A stretch of 52,539 nucleotides of DNA, from positions 1 to 52,539 of the forward strand of contig JAIQEZ010000014.1 in the NCBI GenBank assembly GCA_020073545.1, read 5' to 3'. Origin of the DNA: Terriglobia bacterium. GTDB lineage: Bacteria > Acidobacteriota > Terriglobia > UBA7540. Numbering within the stretch: the stretch's first letter is position 1; every line of letters begins with the position of its first letter. The notes beneath the pieces are model-generated. The model was not told the origin of the DNA and searched no databases. It was given only the letters and a program-made list of their open reading frames with translations. Made by a program: the position numbers and the translations under genes. Shown here piece by piece: positions 42,338 to 51,569 of this stretch.

Positions 42338-42694
42338 GTTTTCGGCCGCTTCTTCTCTCCTTGCCTGCTCAATCGGGGCGCCGACCCCAAAACCGGCTAC
42401 AAGATCGTCGCTAAGGCCGTGAAAAGCTGCCTGCTTCCCCTTTACGAGAACGAGCGAGGCATCACCAAGCTCAATTACAACCCCGAGAAGGCCGGGCAGA
42501 AGATTCCGGTGAAGGAGCTCTTCCTGAGTATGGGCTCCGCGTTTGTTCACCTCGCGAGCGAGAAGTTTGCGGAAGTCACGGAAGAAATCCAAGAGGAAGC
42601 GGATCGCCGCTGGCAGCACCTGCTCCCCCTGGACGCAAACCCGCGCTGTGAGCTTAATCCTCATTCGCGGGCGGTTTGGGCCCGTAAGCGCTAA
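42338..42694 (+). pseudogene. 3' relic of a 2-oxoacid:ferredoxin oxidoreductase beta subunit
   Basis: A continuous frame (no start codon of its own until GTG 42419) reads SPCLLNRGADPKTGYKIVAK, AVKSCLLPLYENERGITKLN, YNPEKAGQKIPVKELFLSMG, VHLASEKFAEVTEEIQEEAD, RRWQHL. This resembles the C-terminal segment of PorB-like subunits (APCP..., AVESGLFPLYE, KPVEEYLKLQGRFRHL). The thiamine-diphosphate domain is missing; the last 23 residues are out of family. It looks like the tail of a deleted gene. I recognise the family from motif order only. Confidence 0.5.
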
Positions 42695-42997
42695 CTTAGC
42701 CTCCTGCCGCAGGGCGATGGCTTGGAAGACACTGATGAGAAGGCCGAAGGCGATGTCCGTGGGGAGTGAAAACCTGGCCGCTTATTTCAATTTAACAGCG
42801 GACACAGCGACGCCGCGGCGCTTTCCTTCCATCATACCGCTCACACTTTGCCGAGGTCGTTAGTCGCTTAATTCCAGAGGCACTAATAGGTTGAGACTAT
42901 TGCAGATCTCGCGATTCCCCGGTAGTCTCCCCGCTGCGTCGGTTTTCTCTTGGGTTCTCAAAGGGCTTAACAAGATCCAGGAATAACAATCTTGTGC

Positions 42998-43024
42998 AGA
43001 GGAGCGGTCTCAATCCGCTCCTCT
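42998..43024 (+). promoter_or_regulatory. Leader hairpin upstream of the TonB receptor
   Basis: Perfect 10-bp stem, AGAGGAGCGG (42998-43007) and CCGCTCCTCT (43015-43024), with loop TCTCAAT, ending about five bases before the GGGGAG ribosome-binding site of the receptor gene. There is no U-tract, so it is not a classical terminator. It could modulate mRNA stability or translation. Confidence 0.5.
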
Positions 43025-43041
43025 CTCAGGGGAGCCGATCT

Positions 43042-46000
43042 ATGCGTAAATCGATATGGATTCTAGCCGCGCTTCTGACCGTGGGGTTTGAAGCACCTTA
43101 TGTTCGTGCGCAGGCCAGCGGTGCGCATCTTGACGGCATCGTGAGCGACGCGCAAGGGCTGGCGCTCCCGGGCGTGAAAGTCACGCTGACTGAAACTCAT
43201 ACGGGGCTGGCCCGCACGGTGGAGACCACGCCGGAGGGCACCTACCAGTTTGTGAGCCTCAACCCTGGGCAATACCAGCTTTCCGCGACGTTGAAGGGAT
43301 TCGAGTCAGCGGTGCGGACGCTCACGTTGGAAGTGAACCAGTATCTCCGCCTCGACCTCAGCATGCGGGTCGGCCGCCTGACGCAGGAGGTCCAGGTGGT
43401 GGGCTCGGCGAGCTTACTGCGCACGGCTGATGCCAGCCTGGGTGAAGTCATCGAACCCACCCTGACGAAGGAACTACCTTTGAATGGCCGGCATCTGCTG
43501 GACCTGGCGCTGTTGGCCCCAGCGGCTCACCAGGGATTTGGGGCGCAAACGGGCGGAACAAATCCGCTCTACTGGCGACCCTCCCAGAACTCGGCCTTGA
43601 GCGTCGGCGGCGGGCGGCCCAACGCCAATTACTTTTTGCTGGATGGCTCGACCGATACCGACCCCACTTTCAACACGCTCTCCTACAGCCCTTCGCCCGA
43701 TGCCATTCGCGAGTTCAAGGTGCAGACAGGAAGTTACTCAGCGGAATTCGGAGGCGCGGGCGGCGCGCAGATCAACATCGTGACCAAGTCTGGCGGCAAT
43801 GAATTGCACGGGGACGCCTATGAGTTTGTCCGTAGCAACACTTTTGATGCCCGCACGTTCACGGATCCCAGCAACATTCCGCATCTCGCGCAGAACCAGT
43901 TTGGCGCCTCGCTAGGTGGCCACATCCGCAAGAACTCCACGTTCTTCTTCACCAACTATGAAGGCTTCCGTTTGAGCAACGGACTGGCACAGATTGAAAC
44001 GGTTCCCACGCAAATGGAGCGCATGGGCGACTTCAGTGCGAGTGGCGTGACCATTTACGATCCCTCCACGACGCATCCCAACCTCAACTACAACTCGGCG
44101 CTTCCCATCAGTCCTTCCAATCCCGCCGTCCTCCGCGACCCCTTCATGGACGACATGATCCCCACCGGCCAAATTAGCTCCGTAGCCATGGGCGTGCTCG
44201 CGCAGGTGCCGCTTCCCAATCTTACCCCAGGCAGCATGACGGGGATGGGCATGGGCCCCGGAGTGGGCACGGGCCCGGACTCGAACAACTATCTGGACCT
44301 TCGCACCAATCGCAATTCTACTGATCAGGGGACGATTCGAATCGATCAGAATCTGCGCCATGGCGACGCGCTATTCGGGCGCTACTCCTTCCTTTCCGAG
44401 CGGGATTTCACGCCGGAGAATCTGCCCGGCTTCGGATCCTTCGACAACAACCTTGCGCAGAACCTGACCATCCAGCACACCCACCTCATCTCGTCCACAT
44501 CGGTGAACGTCCTGTGGTTTGGGATGTCGCGCCTTTCCATGCACCGCTATTCACAGAATAACTTCACCAACGATTACGTCACGCAACTGGGCATCCAGGG
44601 TGTGGGATTCGGCGGGAAGGGCGCCTGGGGTATGCCCTACATGGCGGTCCAGGGCTACAACCCCTTTGGTGATTCCTTTGCGGCGACACCCGTGCAGGAT
44701 TGGGACACCACCCTGCAAGTGGGTGACATTTGGAACAAGCAATGGGGGCGGCACTCCCTCAAGGTGGGCGGCGACTTCCGGCGTTACTACTGGCCCATGT
44801 GGGGCTTCTTCCAGAACCGCGGCTACTACCAATTCACCAATGGATTCACCACCCAGACGGCCACCAACGACGGCACCGGCGCCGCGCTCGCGGGCTTCCT
44901 GTTGGGACTCCCGGTGGTGAAACAACGGCAGGCTGGCATCCCCGACATGGACCTGCGCCAGTGGTATGGCGACGGCTTCGTGCAGGACAACTGGCGCGTG
45001 ACGGAGAACACGACGCTCAACCTGGGCGTGCGCTACGAGTACATGAGCCCGCTCACCGACGTCCGAGCCAACAAACGCGGCAGTAACCTGGCGTTCCGGG
45101 ATGGTGTCCCTTATATTTTCATCGGAGGCCAGGACGGCACCCCCGCCGGGTTGCTTTACACCCGCAAGCTCAACTTCGCGCCGCGGGTGGGCTTGACCCA
45201 CGCTTTCCAGGGAAGCTTCCCCTTCGTCATGCGCGCGAGTTACGGCATTTTCTTCACGCCCGTGGATATGAACACCTGGTGCAACCAGCGTCACAACGTG
45301 CCCTTTGTCTTCCCGCAGACCCAGCAAAGCGACAACTACACTCCCAGCCTGACCGGATTCGATTTTGGCCAACCGGTTCTCGGCCAGACCGTGGTCAGCT
45401 TCACCGCCTTTGACCCGCATAGCCAGTCGCAATACGTCCAGCAGTGGAGCTACTCTCTCCAAAAAGCGCTTCCCGGAAGCACGGTTGTGGAGATTGGCTA
45501 CCAAGGCGACAACGGATATCACCTCCAGCGCGCGCACCTGATCAACAATGCGCCTCCCGGACCGGGGCTCATCCAACCACGGCGGCCTTTCAAAACCATC
45601 GGTTTTCTTCCCGGGACCACCTTCCCCAGCGATGTCACCGTGGTCAGCACGGTTCAGCCCGTCTCCACCATCAATCTGCTGGAAAACTCCGCGCGCAGTT
45701 GGTACCACGCGGGCTGGATCGACGTTCGCCGCCGCTTCTCCCACGGACTCACTTTTCTCACCGACCTCACGTGGGCCAAGAGCCTCTCGAATGCCCCGGA
45801 CTTCCGCTCTCCTATGGATGAATCCGCCATCCCGCAAAATGATTCCAACCTCGATGCCGAGAAGGGCTTGGCCTGTGATGTTCGCCTTCGCTACGTCGCC
45901 AGCTTCGTCTACCAGCTGCCCGGGTTGAACCAGCACGCGTGGATGAGCCGGCTCACCTCCCACTGGGAACTGGCGACGGTCTATCAGGCGCAGACGGGAA

Positions 46001-46413
46001 TGCCTTTCACCGTTTCGGTGTTTGGCGACACGGCGAATGCCGGCACAACCCTGGGTGAGAATCCCATCCGCGCGAACTACACGGGCCAGCCGGTGTTCAC
46101 TTCCGGCACCAACACTGCGGCGGAGTGGTTCAATACCGCCGCCTTTGCCGCCCCGCCGGCCTACACCTTCGGCAACGTGGGGCGCAATACGGTGGAAGGT
46201 CCGGGAATGCAGATCATGGACCTGGCGGTCACACGCGACTTCCATCTGCGGGAATCATTGCGACTGCAGGTCCGCGCCGAAATGTTCAATGCGCTGAATC
46301 ACACGAACTTCGGGACCCCCAACCGCTTTGTGAACACGCCGCAGTTCGGAACCATTACCATGGCCATGCACCCCGGCCGCGAAGCCCAATTCAGCGCGCG
46401 AATTACCTTCTGA
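43042..46413 (+). CDS. Oar-type TonB-dependent receptor
   Basis: Outer-membrane beta-barrel receptor importing large or complexed substrates with TonB energy. 1123 residues from ATG 43042 (GGGGAG site); the frame upstream to 42994 is part of the leader. Signal peptide, then a carboxypeptidase-like regulatory beta-sandwich (GAHLDGIVSDAQGLALPGVK through QEVQVVG), then a plug domain (LPLNGRHLLDLALLAP, PDAIREFKVQTGSYSAEFGG, INIVTKSGGNELHG) and a C-terminal barrel with NWRVTENTTLNLGVRYEYMS, ending in an outer-membrane Phe-type signature (ARITF). Substrate unknown; many acidobacterial homologues act on plant polysaccharides or peptides. Confidence 0.93.
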   Translation: MRKSIWILAALLTVGFEAPYVRAQASGAHLDGIVSDAQGLALPGVKVTLTETHTGLARTVETTPEGTYQFVSLNPGQYQLSATLKGFESAVRTLTLEVNQYLRLDLSMRVGRLTQEVQVVGSASLLRTADASLGEVIEPTLTKELPLNGRHLLDLALLAPAAHQGFGAQTGGTNPLYWRPSQNSALSVGGGRPNANYFLLDGSTDTDPTFNTLSYSPSPDAIREFKVQTGSYSAEFGGAGGAQINIVTKSGGNELHGDAYEFVRSNTFDARTFTDPSNIPHLAQNQFGASLGGHIRKNSTFFFTNYEGFRLSNGLAQIETVPTQMERMGDFSASGVTIYDPSTTHPNLNYNSALPISPSNPAVLRDPFMDDMIPTGQISSVAMGVLAQVPLPNLTPGSMTGMGMGPGVGTGPDSNNYLDLRTNRNSTDQGTIRIDQNLRHGDALFGRYSFLSERDFTPENLPGFGSFDNNLAQNLTIQHTHLISSTSVNVLWFGMSRLSMHRYSQNNFTNDYVTQLGIQGVGFGGKGAWGMPYMAVQGYNPFGDSFAATPVQDWDTTLQVGDIWNKQWGRHSLKVGGDFRRYYWPMWGFFQNRGYYQFTNGFTTQTATNDGTGAALAGFLLGLPVVKQRQAGIPDMDLRQWYGDGFVQDNWRVTENTTLNLGVRYEYMSPLTDVRANKRGSNLAFRDGVPYIFIGGQDGTPAGLLYTRKLNFAPRVGLTHAFQGSFPFVMRASYGIFFTPVDMNTWCNQRHNVPFVFPQTQQSDNYTPSLTGFDFGQPVLGQTVVSFTAFDPHSQSQYVQQWSYSLQKALPGSTVVEIGYQGDNGYHLQRAHLINNAPPGPGLIQPRRPFKTIGFLPGTTFPSDVTVVSTVQPVSTINLLENSARSWYHAGWIDVRRRFSHGLTFLTDLTWAKSLSNAPDFRSPMDESAIPQNDSNLDAEKGLACDVRLRYVASFVYQLPGLNQHAWMSRLTSHWELATVYQAQTGMPFTVSVFGDTANAGTTLGENPIRANYTGQPVFTSGTNTAAEWFNTAAFAAPPAYTFGNVGRNTVEGPGMQIMDLAVTRDFHLRESLRLQVRAEMFNALNHTNFGTPNRFVNTPQFGTITMAMHPGREAQFSARITF

Positions 46414-46870
46414 GGCTGACGCGCCGAGCCTCTCCCTATAAGTCGCGCAGGATCTGGGTATGGCTCCCAAGCGCGTAGCGCTGTCACTTGGTCGGTTAAC
46501 GCCCTCCGGGTAGAGGTGATCTTCAGCCTGCGGCGAAATGCCCGGCAAGAACAGGGGTTAGGGGTCAGGTGTTGGGGGTTAGGGAGGAAGGCGACTGACT
46601 ACTGACGGCTGCTTTCCCGGTGAAGAGAGATCGGGCGGCCAGGGAAGGTGCCATCTTCCGGTATAGGCTCGCCCTTTACCCACCCTGGAGAGGCGTAGAG
46701 ATTTTTCGCGCCACTGGAAATTTTGTCCGTATTGACAGTGCCTCTAAAACTCGCGTCGTGAAGCAACTCCATTGTTCACAAGCACTTAACGTCTTGCGTG
46801 TCTGGCCCTCCGCGTGCCCTTTTGGCTTCATGCCTTTAGCTCAAAGGCAATCGGCAAATTGGAGGGACTT
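46414..46870. other. Intergenic region with a G-rich repeat
   Basis: 457 bases with no convincing gene. Bases 46554-46584 carry four G-tracts (GGGG-TTA-GGGG-nine bases-GGGGG-TTA-GGG), which could form a G-quadruplex in DNA or, if transcribed, in RNA. The flanking ACTGACTACTGACGG is reminiscent of the CTGCCTA array at 267. A TTGACA lies at 46732 but no good -10 box is positioned. GGAGGG just before 46871 is the next ribosome-binding site. Confidence 0.45.
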
Positions 46871-47857
46871 ATGAACGAGGAACAGAGGGAAGTGTTTCCG
46901 GGGCTTTCCGCGCCTCCGGAAAAGGCTCCGCCGGAAGCGCCTCAGGTAGCGTCATCCACTAATCTCGGACTAAAGATCGCGCTCGTCGTGCTCGTACTGG
47001 CCGCGAGCTTCGGAGTGACTTACGGCTGGCTCCAACGGCACACTGTCCGGGAGCTTGCCTCCAGCCGCGATGAGCTGAACGCCTCACTTGCCCAGACGCG
47101 CAGCCAGGCGGACGCCTTAGCCACCCGGCTCAGTGATGTTCAGGCACAAATAGAGGCCGCTCGCGCAGCCGCCGAAGCGCCGAAGCAGGAAGAAGCGCCG
47201 GCCCCAGTCGCCCCCCCGGCGCCGCGCCGTCCTGCCCATCGCGCTGCGGCCAAGCGCCCACCGGCCGACGACCCACGCTGGAACCAAGTCCAGCGGCAAC
47301 TCAGCGAGCAGCAAAAGGCGCTGGCAGAAAGCAAGCAGCAGATTGCCGAGACCCAGGCCAACTTACAGCAGGCCAAATCCGAGCTGGAAGGCAATCTTCA
47401 GTCCGCGCGGAACGAACTGGGTAGCGGTATCGCCCGCAACCACGAGGAGCTTGTGGCGCTCCAGAAGAAAGGCGAGCGGAACTACTACGAGTTCAACGTC
47501 GGAAAGTCCAGAGCCTATCAACACACCGGTCCGATCAGCATTTCGCTGCGCAAAGTCAACGACAAGCACGCGTATTGTGACCTGAACATGCTGGTCAATG
47601 ACACCGGGATTTCCAAGAAGCACGTCAATCTTTTTGAGTCGGTCACGTTCTATCCGGAAGGCTACCTGCAACCTGTCGAGCTGGTCATCAATCGCATCGG
47701 AAAGGACTTCGCACGCGGTTACGTGAGCGAGCCGAAGTACCGACCCAGGCAGCAGGCGGCCGTGCCTGCCCCCCCTCCCACTACCGCGTCGGCCAACACC
47801 CCTGCTCCAAGCGTCCCAGATGCCCAACTCGCGCACCGGACGGAAGAAGCGCACTGA
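46871..47857 (+). CDS. Membrane-anchored coiled-coil protein, unknown function
   Basis: 328 residues from ATG 46871 (GGAGGG site). Cytoplasmic N-terminus, one membrane helix at about 33-51, a coiled coil of about 60 residues (RELASSRDELNASLAQTRSQ), an Ala/Pro linker, a second coiled coil (RQLSEQQKALAESKQQIAET), then a beta-rich C-terminal domain with YYEFNVGKSRAYQHTGPISI, VTFYPEGYLQPVELVINRIG. The tail is Pro/Ala-rich. It resembles envelope spacer proteins; I cannot assign a role. An in-frame extension after its TGA is described separately. Confidence 0.78.
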   Translation: MNEEQREVFPGLSAPPEKAPPEAPQVASSTNLGLKIALVVLVLAASFGVTYGWLQRHTVRELASSRDELNASLAQTRSQADALATRLSDVQAQIEAARAAAEAPKQEEAPAPVAPPAPRRPAHRAAAKRPPADDPRWNQVQRQLSEQQKALAESKQQIAETQANLQQAKSELEGNLQSARNELGSGIARNHEELVALQKKGERNYYEFNVGKSRAYQHTGPISISLRKVNDKHAYCDLNMLVNDTGISKKHVNLFESVTFYPEGYLQPVELVINRIGKDFARGYVSEPKYRPRQQAAVPAPPPTTASANTPAPSVPDAQLAHRTEEAH

Positions 47858-48007
47858 GGCTCGAAACCTGATCCTCGCCGGGGAGGACGTGCAAGCGCCC
47901 TACCCGGCGCCATCGCCGGGGGCGGCACGGGATTAGTCATAGGCGCGATCGTGGGTGGTAGGGGCGCCTACGCCGGACAGCGTCTCCTGCATCGGATCAG
48001 CAAATAG
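47858..48007 (+). pseudogene. In-frame glycine-zipper remnant after the coiled-coil gene
   Basis: Directly after the TGA at 47855-47857, the same frame stays open for 49 codons to a TAG at 48005-48007. It encodes GAIAGGGTGLVIGAIVGGRG, a glycine-zipper membrane motif, then a short basic tail. Such zippers occur in exported acidobacterial proteins. It may be a relic of another gene, or an extension reached by reading through TGA. No start or ribosome-binding site is visible for it. Confidence 0.35.
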
Positions 48008-48289
48008 TCGACTTCCCCGTAAATGGTCCCACTTGTCCGCGAGCGGCTTCCCGCCAAGCCACGGGAGCACCGCAGGCTGACCACGGCTGCGTTTACTTAT
48101 CGCCGCCAGGCATTCGGTGGCATTGCCACCGAGTCCAAAGTAGGCCCACGCGCAGTGTCGATCGTCCCCCCTCCGACCCTTCTGACTCTTCCTCGCCTGC
48201 CCTGATTGGTATATAGTTTGCAGTCGCGAAAAGGGGAAGGCCAGCTTTCGCCCAGCAACACGGTGTCTGACTTCTCGGGAGGATGGACT
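48008..48289. other. Intergenic gap before a small membrane protein
   Basis: 282 bases, no supported gene. TATAGT (48212-48217) could be a -10 box; no good -35 is visible. A GGGAGGA site lies just before the ATG at 48290. Confidence 0.3.
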
Positions 48290-48577
48290 ATGTCGATCTT
48301 AGGTGTTCTAACTGGATCCTGGGCAGTGATCACGATCGCTTTCATTATCCTGCTCCTCTACCGCCGAGCACTTACCAGCCAGGAGGCGGATTGGATTCCG
48401 CTGACGGACGACGCAAGGGAAGAGCGTGCCATTCAAGCGCAGACGATAGTTGAGATGAAGACCAAGAAGTTGACCATTCCGATCCGCACTCTGGGTACGC
48501 TTTCGGTGGTCCTCCTATTGGTTATCTTCGGCTTTTGGCTCTACCAAAGCATTTACGGTCAGCCAATCGTCCAGTAG
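48290..48577 (+). CDS. Small two-helix membrane protein
   Basis: 95 residues from ATG 48290, preceded by a GGGAGGA site; the open frame back to 48206 is leader. Hydrophobic helix at about 4-24, then a charged cytoplasmic or periplasmic loop (REERAIQAQTIVEMKTKKL), then a second helix at about 65-88. No recognisable family; unlikely to be an enzyme. Confidence 0.65.
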   Translation: MSILGVLTGSWAVITIAFIILLLYRRALTSQEADWIPLTDDAREERAIQAQTIVEMKTKKLTIPIRTLGTLSVVLLLVIFGFWLYQSIYGQPIVQ

Positions 48578-48920
48578 TGAGGCTCGTTCGGTGGGCGATC
48601 CGATGAGACAGGGGCGCTGCGTCCAGGGGCGCATTGCGTCTTCTCAGCCTTCCAGCACTCGACTTGTGCCGTTCGCAAGCGCACGGTATTGAGGCCTACC
48701 CTTTAGACCTTGCGAGAACAGTGCTGGCGACCGCTTCAGGCGCCGACCCTTGGGTTACACGGGTTAGTCTTGACGCCGCCCTCCCGCACTCCGCCTTCCT
48801 GGAGATACGTGCTTCCCTTTGCTCTCCGATTTCGCTATGGTGTGCTTCTACGCCGCGCATGGCGCAGTCAAAGTTTCTTTTCCGTCTTTGACCATTCTTC
48901 CCGCAAGGAGTCCTTCCTTG
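48578..48920. other. Gap before the secreted barrel-like protein
   Basis: 343 bases with no supported gene. Open frames here are GC-rich shadows. The bases AAGGAG at about 48904-48909 are the ribosome-binding site for ATG 48921, spaced 11 bases. Confidence 0.3.
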
Positions 48921-50585
48921 ATGTTCTCAGGTTTTCAAAAGTCGTCGGACTCTCATTCTTCACCCGCGATCCTCGTCGCTCTCTTTTTTGGTTCGCTCCT
49001 CCTCTCGCCGCGCCCACTCGCGGCCGTCGAGTGGTCCACGCTCTTCACCGCGCAGGATGTGCGCGACCATCTTTCGACCGAGCAGGGCCGCCAGGGCGCA
49101 CTGGAATTCTGCCGCAAGATGGGCATCACCAAGGTCTACATCGAACCCTTTCGTGACGGCTACCAGGCCGAGGAAGCGACTCTCAAGGCCGCGCGCGATT
49201 TCTTCCGCCAAGCCGGCCTCGCAGTCTCCGGCTGTGTCACGACCACCGGGATCGGCAAGCCCTCCAGCGGCTGGCAAGTTGCCGTCTGCTACACGCATCG
49301 CCAGAACCAGGAGCGGTTGGAGTCCATCTTCCGCTTCACCGCGGCCCTGTTCGATGAAATCATGATTGACGATTTCTTTTTCACCGACTGCGAATGCTCG
49401 GAATGCGCGGCGGCCAAGGGCGCGCTGAGCTGGCGGCAGTATCGCGAGAAGCTGATGCTCCAGATGAGCCGCGAGCGCGTCCTGGGGCCCGCCCGGGCGG
49501 TGAATCCCCGGGTCAAAGTCATCCTCAAGTTCCCCCAGTGGTATGACCTTTTCCAGGACCGCGGCTACGTGCCGGATCAGGAAGTCGCGCTCTACGACCG
49601 CATCTGGGTGGGGACGGAGCTTCGCGACCCAAGCTCCGACGAGTGGGGCCACAAGCAACAGTACGAGGGCTACTTCCTATATCGTTGGCTCACGGACATT
49701 GCCGGCGCCAAAACCGGCGGCGGTTGGTTCGATCCTTACGGCACCACGCCCACGCTCTACCTGGATCAACCGCTCACCACGATCCTGGCCGGTGCACCGG
49801 AGGTATTCCTTTTTCATTACGGCGAACTCATCTCGCCGGAATTTCGCGCCCAGGCGGAAGCCCTGGCGCTTCGCCGTCGCCAGTACGAATCGCTCGCCAA
49901 ATTCGTCTCCGACTGGGGTGGGCTCGCGGCCTACAAGCCCGTCTCGAGCGAACCCGGTGACGAAGAGTATGTTTTCGATGCGATTGGCATGCTGGGAATT
50001 CCTCTCGCGCCGACCGCGCGTTTTCCCGAAGGCGCGCGTGCTGCACTCTTTGCCGTCCACGCGCTCGAGGATGCGGAGTTTGTTCCCAAACTCGCGCGTT
50101 TTCTTGCTGCCGGCGGCACGGCCTTCGTAAGCCAGGGTCTCGCGCATCGGCTCAATGCCGACCCGCGACTACCCACGCAGGCATCGCTCGATCTCGAGAA
50201 GGACCATTACCTAAAGACGCTGGAGGCTGGGAGTGGAAAGCTGGTGGTGTTTTCCGCCGCGCTGCCACGCCTGACCTACGTCGATGCGCAAAACCGCGTG
50301 GCGCAGCTCACGCCGGAGCTCCGCCGCGCGCTCGCCGACCTGCGCAACCAAGTCGCGGAATTCACCGTGACCTCGCCTGACGCTCCACCGCGCGTGGCCG
50401 TCTATCCACTCGGCGGGCGCGTCGCCGTGGTGAACTACACGGAACTCCCCGTCGCTTGCGGGTTGGCTGGACTTGCAGGCATGGCGCGCAAATACATGAA
50501 GGTCTACGGCCTCGACGGCGCCACGCTCGCCTCCGACGGCGCGACCTTGCGGCTGCCACCTCACGCCGTGTTGGTGGTGGAATAA
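48921..50585 (+). CDS. Secreted TIM-barrel-like protein of unknown function
   Basis: 554 residues from ATG 48921 (an upstream ATG at 48819 is less likely). Signal peptide containing ILVALFFGSLLLSPRPLAA. The body resembles a glycoside hydrolase-type barrel: GITKVYIEPFRDGYQAEE, AALFDEIMIDDFFFTDCECS, VILKFPQWYDLF, DRIWVGTELRDP, FDPYGTTPTLYLDQPLTT. The acidic pair after DEIMIDD and the ordered Asp/Glu residues could be catalytic, but I cannot name a family. A CECSEC cysteine cluster sits at about residues 157-162. A beta-rich C-terminal domain follows from about 370. Function unproven. Confidence 0.75.
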   Translation: MFSGFQKSSDSHSSPAILVALFFGSLLLSPRPLAAVEWSTLFTAQDVRDHLSTEQGRQGALEFCRKMGITKVYIEPFRDGYQAEEATLKAARDFFRQAGLAVSGCVTTTGIGKPSSGWQVAVCYTHRQNQERLESIFRFTAALFDEIMIDDFFFTDCECSECAAAKGALSWRQYREKLMLQMSRERVLGPARAVNPRVKVILKFPQWYDLFQDRGYVPDQEVALYDRIWVGTELRDPSSDEWGHKQQYEGYFLYRWLTDIAGAKTGGGWFDPYGTTPTLYLDQPLTTILAGAPEVFLFHYGELISPEFRAQAEALALRRRQYESLAKFVSDWGGLAAYKPVSSEPGDEEYVFDAIGMLGIPLAPTARFPEGARAALFAVHALEDAEFVPKLARFLAAGGTAFVSQGLAHRLNADPRLPTQASLDLEKDHYLKTLEAGSGKLVVFSAALPRLTYVDAQNRVAQLTPELRRALADLRNQVAEFTVTSPDAPPRVAVYPLGGRVAVVNYTELPVACGLAGLAGMARKYMKVYGLDGATLASDGATLRLPPHAVLVVE

Positions 50586-50843
50586 GCTATTGCCGGACGC
50601 CTTGGCAGCCGACGCGCGGCAGCGCGCTCGCGCCAGGCTCTGTTCAGGAAGGGTGGGATGCGCGGCAGATCGCCGCGCCGCCCCCCTGTAACGGAGCGCG
50701 CCTCAACAATGTATCAATCCTCGAAGAAGGTATAAGTTGCGGGTCGGCCGGCCGCCAACGGGTGTTCCTGTAGACGCTATCGGGAAGCAGCTTGAAGTCA
50801 GCACACCACCCAGATTGCATGGGTGCTTTGGTTCTCTGCGCAA

Positions 50844-51536
50844 TCAGTGGGGCTGCCAATCTCCTCGCCCCTGCCCCATCCCGCTTGTCCTGACCTGTGT
50901 TGCCACGAACTGGCCCTGCACTTCCTTCCCGGTGGCAAAAATGCGATCGCCCGCTTTGAGGTCTTTCAGGGTGATGGCCTGGCCTTGTTTGGTGAAGGTC
51001 GTCTGGTCATTGATCATGATGGTTGTTTCGCCTTGGAAGCGGTTGCGCACCTTGATCCGGTTCTGGGCGATGGAAATGATCTCCCCGCCAGCCCGGTCGC
51101 CCCCACTTTGACCCCAGCCGCCACCTGGACCTCCTGGGCCACCGCCTGGACCCGGCCCACCGCCAGCTTGGAACCTCTGAAGCTGTTCTTCGGTGACGCG
51201 TCGAATGCCCACGGCCACAAATTGCCTGTCAGAGTTGAGGTTGCCACGCACAAAGACGTGGTCGCCCGGCTTCAGATCTTCCAGGTGGAATTCCTGCTGT
51301 TGCTGTCGGTAGTGTGTCTGGTCATTCACCAGGACGGTCTGCGTAGTGCCGTCCGACTTCTTGAGTTCGAAACGATCAACCCCCACGGAAGCGACGGTTC
51401 CCATAATGCGCTCGCCGGCCATCTCAGGGCGGGGCGATTCCGGCGCCTGGGCCGGGGGTTTTTCCTGTGCGGCCACCGACCCGGAAATCGTCAGAGCAAG
51501 CAGAATCGCAAGGCTTAATAAGAACTTATTGGACAT
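50844..51536 (-). CDS. Secreted protein with two DUF5666 repeats
   Basis: 230 residues, signal peptide MSNKFLLSLAILLALTISGS. Two DUF5666-type OB-like repeats at about 44-110 (GTVASVGVDRFELKKSDGTT, DLKPGDHVFVRGN) and about 150-215 (GEIISIAQNRIKVRN, DLKAGDRIFATGKEV), separated by a Gly/Pro-rich linker (GGGPGPGGGPGGPGGGWGQ). Both repeats share the NDQT-(H/T)-F/Y element. Role unknown; it is divergent from the receptor gene at 51660. Confidence 0.85.
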   Translation of the reverse strand: MSNKFLLSLAILLALTISGSVAAQEKPPAQAPESPRPEMAGERIMGTVASVGVDRFELKKSDGTTQTVLVNDQTHYRQQQQEFHLEDLKPGDHVFVRGNLNSDRQFVAVGIRRVTEEQLQRFQAGGGPGPGGGPGGPGGGWGQSGGDRAGGEIISIAQNRIKVRNRFQGETTIMINDQTTFTKQGQAITLKDLKAGDRIFATGKEVQGQFVATQVRTSGMGQGRGDWQPH

Positions 51537-51569
51537 AAAACCCTCCGCCAGCTTTTGACGACTGGAATG

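Noticed and set aside
44551-46245. Minus-strand frame of 564 codons opposite the TonB receptor
   Set aside because: Antisense shadow; the plus-strand receptor explains the sequence, and the frame has no start signals.
46814-46870. A tRNA-like stretch (TAGCTCAAAGGCAA)
   Set aside because: It lacks a full cloverleaf, anticodon arm and T-arm; the likeness is to one motif only.
48819-48920. Upstream start for the secreted barrel-like protein
   Set aside because: The extension places 34 residues before a clear signal peptide and has no ribosome-binding site.
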